From: DASRCB01 sp035653295
Lineage (GTDB): Bacteria; Acidobacteriota; Terriglobia; Bryobacterales; Bryobacteraceae
NCBI GenBank assembly: GCA_035653295.1
Contig: DASRCB010000112.1
Location: 1 to 23,883 of the forward strand
Reading direction: 5' to 3'
DNA length: 23,883 nucleotides
Positions 8,071 through 15,708 of the stretch are shown one piece after another. Position 1 is the stretch's first letter. The number at the start of each line of letters is the position of its first letter. A program made the position numbers and the translations under genes. The notes beneath the pieces were generated by a model. That model worked only from the letters and a program-made list of their open reading frames with translations, made no database searches and was not told where the DNA came from.

Positions 8071-9526
8071 AAGACTGCCGCCTGACGTACCGTCAGAGGA
8101 CACCGCCAGGGGTCGTATCCTGGTGATCGACGACGAAGCCGATATTCGCGAAAGCCTGGAAGCGCTGCTGGAGCTGGAAGGCTACGCGGTGGAACTGGCC
8201 GAGAATGCCACCCGCGGACTGCAGAAGCTGGAAATCGGCAATTACGACCTGGTGCTGCTGGATCTGATGATGCCCGACCGCTCGGGCATGGAAGTGCTTC
8301 ACGACGTTCGCGAGCGCGACACCGAAACGCCCATCATCATGATCACCGCCTACGGATCGGTTGAAGTTGCCGTGAACGCCCTGCGCGCCGGCGCCAATTA
8401 CTACTTCTCCAAGCCGTGGGATAACGAGAAGCTGCTGATCGAAGTCGATCAGATGATCTCGCGCAACCGGCTGGAGCGCGAAAATCGCCAGCTAAAGCGC
8501 GCGCTCAAACAGCGCTACAGCTTCCCCAATATCGTGGGCCGCAGCGAGCGCATGCTGAAGATTCTGGACCTTGTGGGCCAGGTTGCGCCCAGCCGCGCCA
8601 CCGTGCTGGTAACCGGCGAGACGGGCACCGGGAAGGAGCTCATCGCCAAGGCGATTCACGCCAATTCGGCGCGCGCCGACCAGATGTTCGTAGCCGTGAA
8701 CAGCAGCTCCATGTCTCCGGAGCTGCTGGAATCGACGCTGTTCGGCCATGTCAAGGGCGCCTTCACCAGCGCGCACATGTCGCGCAAGGGCTACTTCGAA
8801 ACGGCCAATAAGGGCACCATCTTCTTCGACGAGATCGGGACCATCAGCCCGGACATCCAGGCCAAGCTGCTGCGCGTTGTACAGGAGCGCGAATTCATGC
8901 CGGTGGGATCCAACGACGTCGTCCGCGTCGACGTCCGCATCATTGCCGCGACCAATGCCGACCTGCGCAAGCTGGTCGATGACGGCAAGTTCCGCGAGGA
9001 CCTGTATTACAGGCTCAACGTCATCAACATCAACCTCCCGCCGCTGCGCGAGCGCAAGGAGGATATCCCCCGCCTGATCGAGTTCTTCTTCACCAAGTAC
9101 TGCAAGGAGGACGAGAAGTTCCTCGACGCCGACGGGCGCAGCATGCTGAAGTTCGATCAGGAAGCGATGCAGCTGCTGATGGACTACAACTGGCCGGGCA
9201 ACGTCCGCGAGCTGGAGAATGCCGTGCAGCGGGCCGTCGCGCTCGCTGCCTCGCCGAGCCTTACCGCGGAGGTGCTGCCGGACGCGATCCTTCAGGCGGG
9301 GGGCGCAAAGATCCGGCGCGATGCGGGCGGATCCCTGCCCTCGGACGCCACCCTGTTCGAGATCGTGAACGACTTCGAGCGGCGCAAGATCATGGAGATG
9401 CTCGAAAGCACCAACTGGAGCCAGACGGAGGCAGCCGAGCGGCTGCACATTCCGCTTTCGACGTTAAACCAGAAGATCAAGCGGCTGAACATCGACCCAA
9501 AACGCGGCAAGAGCAGCGGCGCGTAG
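8063..9526 (+). CDS. NtrC-family sigma54-dependent response regulator
   Basis: Transcription activator of 487 residues that opens sigma54 promoters when phosphorylated by the kinase encoded just upstream (8-bp gene overlap, implying coupled translation). The receiver domain (about 17-135) has the acidic pair D23/D24, phospho-acceptor D67 in LLDLMMPD, T95 and K117. The AAA+ domain follows: Walker A GETGTGKE at 185-192, the sigma54-contact loop GAFTSA at 232-237, Walker B FFDEIG, and the conserved NWPGNVRELENAV. The C-terminus is a Fis-type helix-turn-helix (SQTEAAERLHIPLSTLNQKI). The contact loop has Ser where most relatives have Gly (GAFTGA) but keeps the Phe and Thr that touch sigma54, so activity is expected. 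Targets may include its own operon through the -24/-12 site at 5080; a role in controlling the metal pump genes 112 bp downstream is only suggested by position. Confidence 0.95.
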   Translation: MPERLPPDVPSEDTARGRILVIDDEADIRESLEALLELEGYAVELAENATRGLQKLEIGNYDLVLLDLMMPDRSGMEVLHDVRERDTETPIIMITAYGSVEVAVNALRAGANYYFSKPWDNEKLLIEVDQMISRNRLERENRQLKRALKQRYSFPNIVGRSERMLKILDLVGQVAPSRATVLVTGETGTGKELIAKAIHANSARADQMFVAVNSSSMSPELLESTLFGHVKGAFTSAHMSRKGYFETANKGTIFFDEIGTISPDIQAKLLRVVQEREFMPVGSNDVVRVDVRIIAATNADLRKLVDDGKFREDLYYRLNVININLPPLRERKEDIPRLIEFFFTKYCKEDEKFLDADGRSMLKFDQEAMQLLMDYNWPGNVRELENAVQRAVALAASPSLTAEVLPDAILQAGGAKIRRDAGGSLPSDATLFEIVNDFERRKIMEMLESTNWSQTEAAERLHIPLSTLNQKIKRLNIDPKRGKSSGA

Positions 9527-9628
9527 AGCTTCCGTCCTCTGTGCGTCAGGCGGCACGCCCCCGCGCGCCGAATCCGCTATCCTGTAACACGGAATCGATG
9601 TATAACAAGCGCAACGAGTTGAGCGCGC

Positions 9629-9667
9629 GGCCCGTCGAATGAGACAGACCCCTCGGCTCGACGGGTC
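9629..9667. repeat. Inverted repeat / leader hairpin before the CzcB-like gene
   Basis: CCCGTCGA (9631-9638) and TCGACGGG (9658-9665) are perfect 8-bp arms, extended by a G-T and a G-C pair to ten pairs around a 19-nt spacer. The element lies about 23 bp beyond a weak -10-like TATAAC (9601-9606). The first in-frame ATG (9639) falls exactly in the loop. It could be an operator or an RNA hairpin in the leader. The rest of the 112-bp gap after the response-regulator gene shows nothing else convincing. Confidence 0.4.
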
Positions 9668-10847
9668 CAATCCAGGAATGCCGCTATCCACCAGGAGCCG
9701 CGTGCTGCCCGCGGCCGCCGCGATTCCGCTGATACTGCTCGTTTGTTGCGCGTCGTGTGGCGATTCGCGGCCGGTCAGCGCCTCCGGGGAACGCGAGCCT
9801 ACACCCGAACCGGAACTGTTCTCCGTACCTTCAGCCCAGATCAGTCATCTGCAGATCGTCCCCGTGCGGAAATCGACATGGCGGACGCTGGTGCATACGA
9901 CGGGAACCGTGGACTGGGACGCCGATCACACCACACAGGCCATCACCCAGGTCAGCGGACCGATTACCAGGATTCTCGTCGATCAGGGCGCAAGGGTGCA
10001 GAAGGGCGATCCGCTGCTGTATGTCGCCAGCCCGGACGTAGCGAATGCCGTCTCGGCCTACCGCAAGGCGCAGAACCAAAGGGAACTGGCGCAGCGCACG
10101 CTGCAGCGCACACGGCAGTTGTTCGAGCACGGCGCCGCGGCGGCCAAGGACGTTGAGACCGCGGAGGCGACGCTCAATGACGCCGCTACCGACGTGCAGA
10201 ACTCGCTCCAGGCGCTGAAAATCTTCAACATCACCCAGGCGCAGATCGACGAGGCGGCGCGCCAGGGCGTGCCCATAAACCCGGAACTCCCCGTCCGCGC
10301 GCCCATTTCCGGTACGGTTGTTCAGAAGCTGGTCATGCCGGGGCAACTGATCCAGGCTGGAGCAACCACTTGCTTCATGATCAGTGACACGAGAACGGTC
10401 TGGGTGCAGGCGCACATCTTCGACCGCGACTTGCCATCGGTCCACGTCGGCGATGCAGTGCTGGAGACCAACGCCTCCTTCCCGGAGCGATTCACGGGCA
10501 CTGTGCAATACATCGGCGCCATGCTGGACCCGGATACGCGCACCACGCCCGTGCGCATCGTCACGCGCAATCCCGGGCTGCTGCTTAAGAAGGACATGTT
10601 CGTCGATGCCGTGGTGCACACGCGCACCCAGCAGGACGTCCTCTCGGTACCGGTGGCCGCCGTCCTCCGCGATCCGCAGAACCAGCCTTTCGTTTATTAC
10701 GAGGTCCAGCCGCAGAAATTCGCCCAGCGCACCATCACCACCGGCGCGGAGCAGGAGGGCGAGGTGCAGGTCCTGAGCGGGCTGCGGGAGGGTGAAAGGG
10801 TAGTGGCGGACGGCAGCATCTTCCTGCAGTTCGCCAACAGCCAGTAG
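9639..10847 (+). CDS. czcB: RND efflux periplasmic adaptor, CzcB/CusB-like
   Basis: Membrane-fusion protein that links an RND permease to an outer-membrane channel. It is 402 residues from the ATG at 9639. In-frame alternatives are ATG 9678 (MPLSTRSRVLP, giving a normal signal peptide) and GTG 9702 (preceded by AGGAG); the start is unresolved. A hydrophobic stretch ends LLVCCASCG, a probable lipoprotein signal with Cys37 or Cys40 as the lipidated residue. The lipoyl half-motifs are VSGPITRILVDQGARVQKGD (about 105-125) and RAPISGTVVQKLVMPGQLI (about 219-238), flanking a helical hairpin rich in Gln, Glu and Arg. Beta-barrel and membrane-proximal domains follow. There is no His-rich or Met-rich metal-binding N-terminus. 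The permease gene starts 3 nt after the stop, so the two form one operon. The symbol reflects family resemblance; the transported ion is not proven. Confidence 0.85.
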   Translation: MRQTPRLDGSNPGMPLSTRSRVLPAAAAIPLILLVCCASCGDSRPVSASGEREPTPEPELFSVPSAQISHLQIVPVRKSTWRTLVHTTGTVDWDADHTTQAITQVSGPITRILVDQGARVQKGDPLLYVASPDVANAVSAYRKAQNQRELAQRTLQRTRQLFEHGAAAAKDVETAEATLNDAATDVQNSLQALKIFNITQAQIDEAARQGVPINPELPVRAPISGTVVQKLVMPGQLIQAGATTCFMISDTRTVWVQAHIFDRDLPSVHVGDAVLETNASFPERFTGTVQYIGAMLDPDTRTTPVRIVTRNPGLLLKKDMFVDAVVHTRTQQDVLSVPVAAVLRDPQNQPFVYYEVQPQKFAQRTITTGAEQEGEVQVLSGLREGERVVADGSIFLQFANSQ

Positions 10848-10850
10848 CCC

Positions 10851-13800
10851 ATGGTCGAGCGCGTTACTTCATTTGCGCTGTCGCAGCGCTTCCTGGTGTT
10901 CGTGGCGTCCGTCGCTCTGATGATCTGGGGCGCCATTTCCTTCCAGCGGCTGCCCATCGACGCCTATCCCGACCTGTCGCCGCCGCACGTGGAGATCATC
11001 ACCCAGTGGCCTGGGCACGCCGCCGAAGAAGTGGAGCGGCTGATCACCATTCCCATTGAAATCGAGATGAACGGCATTCCCCGGCTGGATACACTGCGCT
11101 CGATTTCTCTTTACGGGCTGTCGTCGATTCAGATGAATTTCGACTACAACGCCGACCCGTACTTTGTGCGTGAGCAGGCCTTCGAGCGCGTCGGCAACGC
11201 CGAGGTACCGTCCGGAGTGACGCCGTCTCTTTCTCCCCTGTACAGCCCGAGCGGCCTCATCTATCGCTACGTCATCCAAAGCACCGACCGTTCCCCTCAG
11301 GACCTGAAGATCATCGAGGACTGGGTTCTGGAGCGCCACTACCGCTCCATCCAGGGCGTCGCCGACGACTCCGGCCTGGGCGGCACAACCATGCAGTATC
11401 AGGTGCTGCTCGATCCCAACAAGCTGTTCGCCTACGGTCTTTCGGCCTCGCAGGTGGTCCAGCAGCTCGCCGGCAATAACGCCAACGCGGGGGGCGGGTT
11501 CTACTCACAGGGAGGCCAGTTTTACTATATCCGCGGCCTCGGTCTGATCCGTGACACCAGCGATATCGGAAACATCGTGGTCAGTCAGCACAACGGCATT
11601 CCCGTATATGTGCGTGACATCGCGAAGGTGGAAATCGGGCATGCGGACCGCCTTGGTCAGTTCGGCTTCATGCGCCAGCAGGATGCCGTGGAAGGCGTCA
11701 TCCTCATGCGCGTGGGCGAGCAGGCGCAGGTGATCCTCGATCGGGTCGAGCAGATGACCAACGACCTGAACCAGCATGTGTTGCCGAAGGACGTCAAGGT
11801 CGTGCCTTATTATGACCGGCACTTCCTCATTGACGAGACTACGCGCACCGTGGAGCACAAGCTGCTCCGCGGCATGCTCCTCGTCCTGATCATCCTGGGA
11901 CTCATGCTGTTCAGCGTACGCACGGCGTTGATCGTCGCAGTGACCATCCCCTTCGCGCTGATGTTCTCCTTCATCTGCCTGGACTGGCGTCATATTCCGG
12001 CGAACCTGTTGTCCATCGGGGCCATCGATTTCGGCATCATCGTCGATGGCGCGGTGGTCATGGTGGAGAACATCTTTCGCGAGCTGGCCGCCCGTCATGG
12101 CGAGAACTACAACGTCATCGATGTGATCCGCGCCGCGGCGCACGACGTGGAGCGGCCAATTTTCTATGCCGTCGCCGTGATTATCGCCGGGTATATCCCG
12201 ATCTACGTGCTGCACGGCCCATCGGGCCGCCTGTTCGAGCCGATGGCCGACACCATGTCCTTCGCGCTGCTCGGGTCGCTGATCTGCTCGCTGACGTTGC
12301 TCCCCGTACTATGCGCCTGGTTCCTGCGGCGGAATGTTCACGAACCGCGGGCGCGCTTCTTCGAATACATTCGGCGCGGATATGGGTGGCTGCTGGACTG
12401 GTGTCTGCGTTTTCGCTGGCTGACGGTGCTGGCCTGTCTCGCGGTCTTCGGAGCGTCGCTGCTGCTGGTTCCGACCATTGGCGCAGAGTTCATGCCCCAC
12501 CTCGACGAAGGCGCGCTGTGGGTCCGGGCCACCGCCCCGTACACGATTTCCTTCGACGAGGCCTCGAAGCTGTCGCCGCAGATTCGCAATATTCTGCTGA
12601 GCTATCCGGAGGTCACCACCGTGGCCAACGAGCTCGGCCGGCCTGATGATGGCACCGATCCGACCGGGTTCTTCAACAACGAGTTCTACGTGGGGCTCAA
12701 GCCCTACTACGACGCCGCATGGAAGCGCTCCATCCACAACAAGGCCGAACTGATCGAGGATCTGCACAGGAAATTTGCGGCGTTCCCCGGGATCATCTTC
12801 AACTACACCCAGCCGGCTGAAGACGCGGTGGACGAGGCCGAAACGGGACTGAAGAGCTCGCTCGCAGTGAAGATCTTTGGCGGCGACCTCGGCGTACTCG
12901 AGGATAAGGCTCGTCAGGTGGAAACCATCCTTAACCAAACACCGGGCATCGAGCACGTGGTGCTGGTGAAGGAACTGGGGCAGCCGAGCCTGAATATTGT
13001 TCCCGACCGCGCCCGCCTCGCCCGTTATGGGCTGAACGTCAGCGATGTGAACGACCTGATCCAGACCGCCATGGGCGGCAACGCGGCCACGCAGGTGATT
13101 CAGGGCGAGCGGCAGTTCGACCTGGTAGTGCGCATGGAGCCCCGCTTCCGCAGCGATATCAACGCCATCCGCAACCTGCTGCTGACCACACCCGACGGCC
13201 AGCACCTGCCCCTCAGCGAATTCGCGTCCATCAGCGTCCAGAACGGGGCGTCGTTCATCTATCGGGAAAGCAATTCCCGCTACATCGGGGTGCAGTTCAG
13301 CGTCGAAGGCCGCGATCTGGCCGGCGCTGTGGGCGATGCACGCCGGCGAGTCGCTGAACGGGTACGGCTGCCGGTGGGCTATCGCTTCGACTGGGGCGGC
13401 GAATACAAGGACTATCTCGCTTCCCGTCAGCAGATGAAGGTGATCATGCCGCTGACGGTGCTCCTCATCCTGATGATCCTGTTCGCGCTTTACGGCAATT
13501 TCAAGTTCCCGCTCATCATCTTTTTCAGCGTCCTCGTGACCGAACCGGTCGGCGGCTTGCTGGCGCTCAGCGCAACGCACACCGCCTTCAGCGTGTCATC
13601 GCTGCTGGGTTTCGTCGCGCTGATGGGCGTCGCGGTGCAGACCAGCGTCATTTTATACTCGTTCATCAACAAGCTTCGGCTGGAAGGCCACGATATTCGC
13701 AATGCCGTGCACGAGGCTTCGCTCCTCCGTCTGCGGCCCATCATGATGACCGCGCTAGTGGCCTGTTTCGGCATGCTGCCGGCGGCCATTTCCACCGGCG

Positions 13801-13934
13801 TCGGCAGCGATTCCCAGAAACCGTTCGCGATTGTGATTGTCGGTGGACTGATTTCCAGGCTGCTTCTGTCCGTGTTTCTTGCCCCGGTGCTCTACTCCCT
13901 TGCCGCGCGCGACAGGGACGTTCTCAAGGTTTGA
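10851..13934 (+). CDS. czcA: Heavy-metal efflux RND permease, CzcA-like
   Basis: Inner-membrane proton/metal antiporter of 1027 residues, normal for the HME-RND family, with 12 predicted membrane segments. The family signature in TM4 is complete: DFGIIVDGAVVMVEN gives D393, D399 and E406, with the same spacing as the proton-relay residues of CzcA. The periplasmic segment GRPDDGTDPTGFFNNEF (from residue 596) resembles CzcA-type Zn/Co/Cd pumps. The three methionines that bind Cu/Ag in CusA appear absent at the matching places (residues near LWVRATAPYT, GFFNNEFYV and DEAETGLKS), so a divalent cation is a better guess than copper or silver. It starts 3 nt after the adaptor gene. No outer-membrane factor gene follows; ada comes next after 58 bp, so the outer channel must come from elsewhere. 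Confidence 0.93.
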   Translation: MVERVTSFALSQRFLVFVASVALMIWGAISFQRLPIDAYPDLSPPHVEIITQWPGHAAEEVERLITIPIEIEMNGIPRLDTLRSISLYGLSSIQMNFDYNADPYFVREQAFERVGNAEVPSGVTPSLSPLYSPSGLIYRYVIQSTDRSPQDLKIIEDWVLERHYRSIQGVADDSGLGGTTMQYQVLLDPNKLFAYGLSASQVVQQLAGNNANAGGGFYSQGGQFYYIRGLGLIRDTSDIGNIVVSQHNGIPVYVRDIAKVEIGHADRLGQFGFMRQQDAVEGVILMRVGEQAQVILDRVEQMTNDLNQHVLPKDVKVVPYYDRHFLIDETTRTVEHKLLRGMLLVLIILGLMLFSVRTALIVAVTIPFALMFSFICLDWRHIPANLLSIGAIDFGIIVDGAVVMVENIFRELAARHGENYNVIDVIRAAAHDVERPIFYAVAVIIAGYIPIYVLHGPSGRLFEPMADTMSFALLGSLICSLTLLPVLCAWFLRRNVHEPRARFFEYIRRGYGWLLDWCLRFRWLTVLACLAVFGASLLLVPTIGAEFMPHLDEGALWVRATAPYTISFDEASKLSPQIRNILLSYPEVTTVANELGRPDDGTDPTGFFNNEFYVGLKPYYDAAWKRSIHNKAELIEDLHRKFAAFPGIIFNYTQPAEDAVDEAETGLKSSLAVKIFGGDLGVLEDKARQVETILNQTPGIEHVVLVKELGQPSLNIVPDRARLARYGLNVSDVNDLIQTAMGGNAATQVIQGERQFDLVVRMEPRFRSDINAIRNLLLTTPDGQHLPLSEFASISVQNGASFIYRESNSRYIGVQFSVEGRDLAGAVGDARRRVAERVRLPVGYRFDWGGEYKDYLASRQQMKVIMPLTVLLILMILFALYGNFKFPLIIFFSVLVTEPVGGLLALSATHTAFSVSSLLGFVALMGVAVQTSVILYSFINKLRLEGHDIRNAVHEASLLRLRPIMMTALVACFGMLPAAISTGVGSDSQKPFAIVIVGGLISRLLLSVFLAPVLYSLAARDRDVLKV

Positions 13935-13986
13935 GTTTGGCCGCAAGATGCGGATGGCAGGGTCCGCCGATGCGCCGTAACATCGA

Positions 13987-14001
13987 ATCGAGATGCTCGA
14001 T
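13987..14001. repeat. Inverted repeat centred on the ada start codon
   Basis: ATCGAG (13987-13992) and CTCGAT (13996-14001) are perfect 6-bp arms with the ATG of ada as the three-base centre. In mRNA this would put the start codon in a tight hairpin loop; in DNA it could be an operator half-site pair. No typical Ada-box sequence was recognised in the 58-bp gap before the gene. Confidence 0.35.
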
Positions 14002-15078
14002 AACGATCAATGCTGGCAGGCCGTGATAACGCGGGATAAAGGACGAGATGGCTCGTTCTTCTTCGGCGTGACCACAACCGGCGTTTACTGCCGCCCCTCC
14101 TGCCCCGCTCGGCGGCCGCTGCGCCGCAATGTGCGTTTCTACAAGAGCGCCGGGGAGGCGGAACAGGACGGGCTTCGTCCGTGCCGCCGCTGCCGCCCGA
14201 ACGCCGACGCCGATCCGACCTCGCAAAGAATGCGCGGCCTGTGCGATTTCATTCGCCGCAACTGCGACAGCGGCGAGCCGCTCACCCTCGCGCGGCTGGG
14301 CGAAGAGGCGGGCATGAGCCCGTTTCACCTGCAACGCACCTTCAAAGCCGCCATCGGCCTGACGCCGCGTCAGTTCGTCGAGGCCTGCCGCCTGGAGGCG
14401 TTGAAGCACGAGCTGCGCGGTGGTCGCAAGGTGACGAATGCCGTCTACGAGGCCGGTTTCGGCTCCGGCAGCCGCGTCTACGAGCGCCTCGACACGCGCT
14501 TTGGCATGACTCCGGCGCAATACCGCGAACGCGGGCAGAACGTTGCCATCTCGTGGGCGACAGAGCAGACGCCGCTCGGGCTGATGATGATCGGCGCCAC
14601 CGACCGGGGTCTGTGTTTCGTGCAGTTCGGGTCTTCCGAGGAGCATCTTCTCGCGGAGTTGAAGCGCGAGTACCCGGCCGCAACGATACACGCGGCAGGG
14701 CGGCGGCATTCCCAGCAGCTCGCCGCCTGGATGGAATCGCTGAAACGCTACCTCGATGGCGGCGTTCCTCACCTCGATTTGCCGGTGGACGTCCGCGGGA
14801 CGGCGTTCCAGTTCCGGGTGTGGCAATATCTTCAGACGATTCCAACAGGCGAGGTGCGCTCGTACGCCGAGGTCGCGCGGGGAATCGGAAAACCCGCGGC
14901 GGTTCGCGGAGTGGCTCGGGCCTGCGCCGCGAATCGCGTTGCCATTGTGATTCCGTGCCATCGCGTGATCCGCGCCGACGGCGATGCCGGAGGCTATCGC
15001 TGGGGCATGCAGCGCAAGAAAGCGCTGCTCGATCGCGAAGGCGCTAACCTGTCGCGATCGCGTTCTGCCGCGCGCTGA
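13993..15078 (+). CDS. ada: Ada: methylated-DNA sensor/activator and O6-alkylguanine-DNA alkyltransferase
   Basis: Bifunctional DNA-repair protein and transcription activator of the adaptive response, 361 residues (E. coli Ada has 354). The N-terminal zinc domain has the four-Cys set C33, C37, C64 and C67 (GVYCRPSCPARRP, LRPCRRCRPN). By homology one of these (C33, matching E. coli C38) takes methyl groups from phosphotriesters and switches on DNA binding. An AraC-type helix-turn-helix domain follows at about 78-175 (MSPFHLQRTFKAAIGLTPRQ). The C-terminal alkyltransferase (about 185-355) has the active-site motif IPCHRVIR with C322, and GTAFQFRVWQYLQ upstream. All catalytic residues are present, so it should be active. 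It stands 58 bp after the metal pump and is probably transcribed separately. Its last 35 bp overlap the tail of a decayed ORF6N gene on the other strand. Confidence 0.96.
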   Translation: MLDNDQCWQAVITRDKGRDGSFFFGVTTTGVYCRPSCPARRPLRRNVRFYKSAGEAEQDGLRPCRRCRPNADADPTSQRMRGLCDFIRRNCDSGEPLTLARLGEEAGMSPFHLQRTFKAAIGLTPRQFVEACRLEALKHELRGGRKVTNAVYEAGFGSGSRVYERLDTRFGMTPAQYRERGQNVAISWATEQTPLGLMMIGATDRGLCFVQFGSSEEHLLAELKREYPAATIHAAGRRHSQQLAAWMESLKRYLDGGVPHLDLPVDVRGTAFQFRVWQYLQTIPTGEVRSYAEVARGIGKPAAVRGVARACAANRVAIVIPCHRVIRADGDAGGYRWGMQRKKALLDREGANLSRSRSAAR

Positions 15079-15434
15079 AACCGATGCGGCGCTTGGGCGC
15101 CATCGGCGGCGGACTCATCAGCTCGCGGATCGCCTCGAAGACTTCGTGCAGCACTAATGTTCATCCCCCGGCGGGGTGTTCCATCCACGTTCAAGATCAC
15201 AAATTGTGATCTTGAACAACGGGCGATCTTCGCTTCCGTTGCGGTCAGCTGGAACATGAAATCATGAGGGAAACGCGCCAGATTTCGCTTCACCGCCTGA
15301 TTCAGGGTCCTGGTCTCGACCGCGTAAAGTTCGGCGAGATCGCGATCGAGCATCACCCTGTGGCCTCGGAAGAAGAATATCCGGCTCCCGATCGCTTCGG
15401 CCGGCACGAACAGTTCCTTTGCCTTTTTCACCAC
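15044..15434 (-). pseudogene. Decayed ORF6N-domain (KilA-N-like) DNA-binding protein
   Basis: Reading from a GTG at 15434, the N-terminal 60 residues are a clear ORF6N domain: FRGHRVMLDRDLAELYAVET, LNQAVKRNLARFPHDFMFQL. After NVDGTPRRGMN the family pattern stops and the frame becomes Arg/Ala-rich nonsense. A different - strand frame from about 15145 to the TAG at 15044 then reads LHEVFEAIRELMSPPP and APKRRIGF, which is the usual C-terminus of this family. The middle (typically YLPYAFTEQGVAML and the following helix, perhaps 60-100 codons) is missing and the frame has shifted, so an internal deletion with frameshift is inferred. ORF6N proteins occur in phages and as stand-alone mobile-type genes, so this is likely an old insertion. 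Its tail overlaps the end of ada. A frame-shifted product of 146 residues could still be made but would lack the C-terminal half. Confidence 0.72.
15189..15217. repeat. Perfect 29-bp palindrome inside the ORF6N remnant
   Basis: The 14-bp arm GTTCAAGATCACAA (15189-15202) is followed by one A and then its exact reverse complement (15204-15217). On the - strand it encodes SRSQFVILN of the ORF6N protein. The Ser-Gln-Phe-Val codons alone explain a short palindromic core; perfect symmetry over 29 bp is more than coding requires. It could be a binding site or a hairpin. Confidence 0.7.
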
Positions 15435-15708
15435 TGATGTAGTGCGCCGGGGTCAGGCAGTTCTCTCGGCTCGGGTAACAATCCCCCCACCCCTCATCGT
15501 CCTTATGTTTCGGGCACACGGGTCGGATTCGCGCCGCGGCGTCGCTCACAAGTACTTGAAACAGAAGCTTACACAATAACGGATAGCAAGTTGCACGCGA
15601 GTCGCGTCCAAATCATCACAGGCCCGTTTGCCGGGCCTGACGCCCCTTTCGGGGAAGCGGCGACAGCCCGTCCCGTAACGTTTTGTAATCAGATGGATTC
15701 AGGATCGG
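15435..15708. other. Non-coding stretch before the mdt operon
   Basis: No convincing gene is present. A - strand reading frame across 15262-15576 carries a Cys-containing peptide (CPKHKDDEGWGDCYP), but it runs through the ORF6N remnant in the wrong frame and matches nothing I recognise. The stretch holds the leader of the downstream adaptor gene. A weak TGTAAT box at about 15684-15689 could be a -10 element, but it has no good -35. AGGA at about 15701-15704 is the probable ribosome binding site for the ATG at 15709. Confidence 0.5.
15620..15654. repeat. Two tandem GC-rich hairpins in the mdt leader region
   Basis: AGGCCCG (15620-15626) and CGGGCCT (15632-15638) form a perfect 7-bp stem with loop TTTGC. 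Four bases later CCCC (15643-15646) and GGGG (15651-15654) form a second short stem with loop TTTC. No T-run follows on either strand, so they are poor intrinsic terminators. They lie 55-89 bp before the adaptor start and could be a leader structure, a REP-like palindrome or an operator. Confidence 0.45.

Noticed and set aside
6904..8103. 399-codon open frame on the - strand under the kinase gene
   Set aside because: It is a shadow of a gene with clear kinase motifs; its protein has no recognisable domain. The same applies to the - strand frames at 8492-9448, 12309-13580, 15718-17022 and 21287-22369.
9551..9566. Second sigma54-type promoter before the metal-efflux genes (CGGCACG)
   Set aside because: The -24 half looks good, but the GC that could serve as -12 is one base out of register and TTGC is absent.
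15189..15217. CRP/FNR-type operator reading of the 29-bp palindrome
   Set aside because: CRP sites read TGTGA-N6-TCACA; here the half-sites are everted (TCACA...TGTGA), so the match is the wrong way round.
14994..15434. Intact 146-residue ORF6N protein
   Set aside because: The C-terminal half in this frame is nonsense, while the family's real C-terminal motif is present in another frame. A remnant explains the region better.
15262..15576. 104-residue - strand frame with a Cys-bearing peptide
   Set aside because: Half of it overlaps the ORF6N domain in the wrong frame, and I recognise no family.
15620..15654. Mini-ykkC (guanidine-II) riboswitch before the efflux operon
   Set aside because: There are two tandem hairpins, but the loops are TTTGC and TTTC, without the conserved ACGR.
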